From Prevotellaceae bacterium (GTDB taxonomy: Bacteria; Bacteroidota; Bacteroidia; Bacteroidales; Paludibacteraceae): a DNA stretch of 40,815 nucleotides. Made by a program: the position numbers and the translations under genes. The notes beneath the pieces were generated by a model. The model did no database searches, was not told the origin of the DNA, and saw only the letters and a list, made by a program, of their open reading frames with translations. Location: positions 1 to 40,815 of the forward strand of contig JAISJU010000177.1 in assembly GCA_031261165.1 (NCBI GenBank), given 5' to 3'. This document shows positions 40,257 to 40,815 of the stretch, piece by piece (the first letter of the stretch is position 1; each line of letters begins with the position of its first letter).

Positions 40257-40619
40257 ATGATTAGAACTTTTCAAAAAATACTTTATTTGTTTGTTGCATT
40301 GGTATTTAGCACTGCAACCTCTTTCTCGTGGGCAGCGGCTTTTCACGCCGAAGAAGTCAGTATTTCCTGCAAAAAAGCAGGTTTCTACGAACTGCAACAA
40401 ATCGGCGTTGCAAATATTGCCGTGCAACAAAAACAAGTCAATTCTTCCAATCACGGCAACGCGGGTGCTAAAATATTCAATAGAAACACGGTTTTCGGTA
40501 CCTTTGCTACACAACTTTTTTATAGAAATATTGAAATTCAATATGTTGCATTGGCAAAAACAATGAAAATCGGTTTGCCTGTGCAGAAAATTATCTTCCC
40601 ATCGCATTTTTTCTTTTAG
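40257..40619 (+). CDS. Small secreted orphan protein
   Basis: The 120-residue product has a signal-peptide-like N-terminus (about residues 1-26, YLFVALVFSTATSFSWAAA). The short polar and basic mature part shows no recognised domain. The ATG at 40257 lies 9 bases after the DUF2442 stop, so it may share that transcript. The stop codon (TAG, 40617-40619) falls inside the left arm of a foldback element, so the present C-terminus may have been shaped by that element. A 142-codon frame on the other strand overlaps it completely and looks like a shadow. Whether this gene is translated is uncertain. Confidence 0.5.
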   Translation: MIRTFQKILYLFVALVFSTATSFSWAAAFHAEEVSISCKKAGFYELQQIGVANIAVQQKQVNSSNHGNAGAKIFNRNTVFGTFATQLFYRNIEIQYVALAKTMKIGLPVQKIIFPSHFFF

Positions 40620-40713
40620 CACGCAGATAACGCAGATTTATAGGATTCTCGCAGATTTTTTATTACAGAAATCTGCGGAAATCCTATAAATCTGCGTCAT
40701 CTGCGTGCTAAAA
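40614..40713. repeat. Foldback element, 'CTGCG' family
   Basis: Arms of 45 bases (40614-40658 and 40669-40713) match at 42 of 45 positions around a 10-base loop. The left arm starts TTTTAGCACGCAGATAACGC. It is followed by an A/T tract and includes the stop codon of the small secreted gene. Confidence 0.8.
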
Positions 40714-40747
40714 AAAAAATAATAATCAAATAAAACAAAAGAAAAAA

Positions 40748-40815
40748 ATGGATACATCAGTAATATTTATAGGATTGGGCATATTGCTCATATTTGTTGT
40801 GCCGATAGTTATCAT
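40748..40815 (+). CDS. Membrane protein, truncated by the window end
   Basis: Only the first 22 codons are present: MDTSVIFIGLGILLIFVVPI and then VI, a single hydrophobic segment starting at the N-terminus. An A-rich leader precedes the ATG. It is probably a small membrane protein or the first helix of a larger one, and no family can be named. Confidence 0.55.
   Translation, partial: MDTSVIFIGLGILLIFVVPIVI

Noticed and set aside
40194-40622. 142-codon minus-strand frame overlapping the small secreted gene
   Set aside because: It would begin in the foldback element, has no signal or domain and runs into the DUF2442 gene. The plus-strand frame has a signal peptide.

Overview
This window comes from a member of the Bacteroidetes (Bacteroidota), probably a Bacteroidales-like lineage. 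The evidence is: promoters with the Bacteroidetes -7 box TAnnTTTG in front of at least nine genes, mostly without Shine-Dalgarno sites; type IX secretion (T9SS) substrates with type A and type B C-terminal sorting domains; a PorP/SprF-family protein; a PG_1098-type THUMP-like methyltransferase; a long LptG-type permease; and a fused RibBA. No rRNA, tRNA or CRISPR was recognised, and no IS transposase gene is present.

Layout. (1) 1-3.2 kb: an AT-rich secreted orphan, the Hsp90 chaperone htpG, and a small TPR-like protein. (2) 3.3-10.3 kb: a same-strand block of ankyrin protein, LemA, DUF3137, a lipoprotein, an unknown protein, a membrane-anchored DUF1266 protein and a second ankyrin protein. 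It looks like an undescribed envelope-associated system. (3) 10.4-11.5 kb: a small T9SS cargo protein. (4) 11.9-16.0 kb: a PhoU-like/Pit phosphate-uptake pair (minus), divergent terC (plus), and a MalY/PatB-type C-S lyase (minus). (5) 16.1-21.3 kb: a minus-strand operon of TonB-dependent receptor, Ig-like/beta-helix lipoprotein and purple-acid-phosphatase-like enzyme, probably for phosphate-ester scavenging. (6) 21.5-24.5 kb: methyltransferase/TRIC channel pair and a predicted outer-membrane beta-barrel (minus). (7) 24.7-28.4 kb: a Cys-rich lipoprotein, an LptG-like permease and ribBA (plus). (8) 28.6-29.4 kb: a UPF0175/PIN (DUF3368) toxin-antitoxin pair. (9) 29.6-39.6 kb: a giant SprB-like adhesin split by an in-frame amber codon, then an OmpA/PD40 protein and a PorP/SprF protein, forming a T9SS adhesin locus. 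(10) 39.7-40.8 kb: a DUF4160/DUF2442 pair, a small secreted orphan and the start of a membrane protein.

The most notable signals are these. A ~125-bp terminator-plus-promoter cassette is duplicated exactly upstream of both the toxin-antitoxin operon and the adhesin gene, and the similarity stops right after the -7 box. A single TAG separates the adhesin from its T9SS sorting domain. Intergenic space is rich in long foldback (hairpin) elements of several families. Short palindromes of the same kind lie in frame inside two protein genes: the methyltransferase (the same ATTGCGGG-N5-CCCGCAAT repeat also flanks lptG) and the T9SS cargo gene (two palindromes). That pattern resembles the protein-invading palindromic elements known from Rickettsia.
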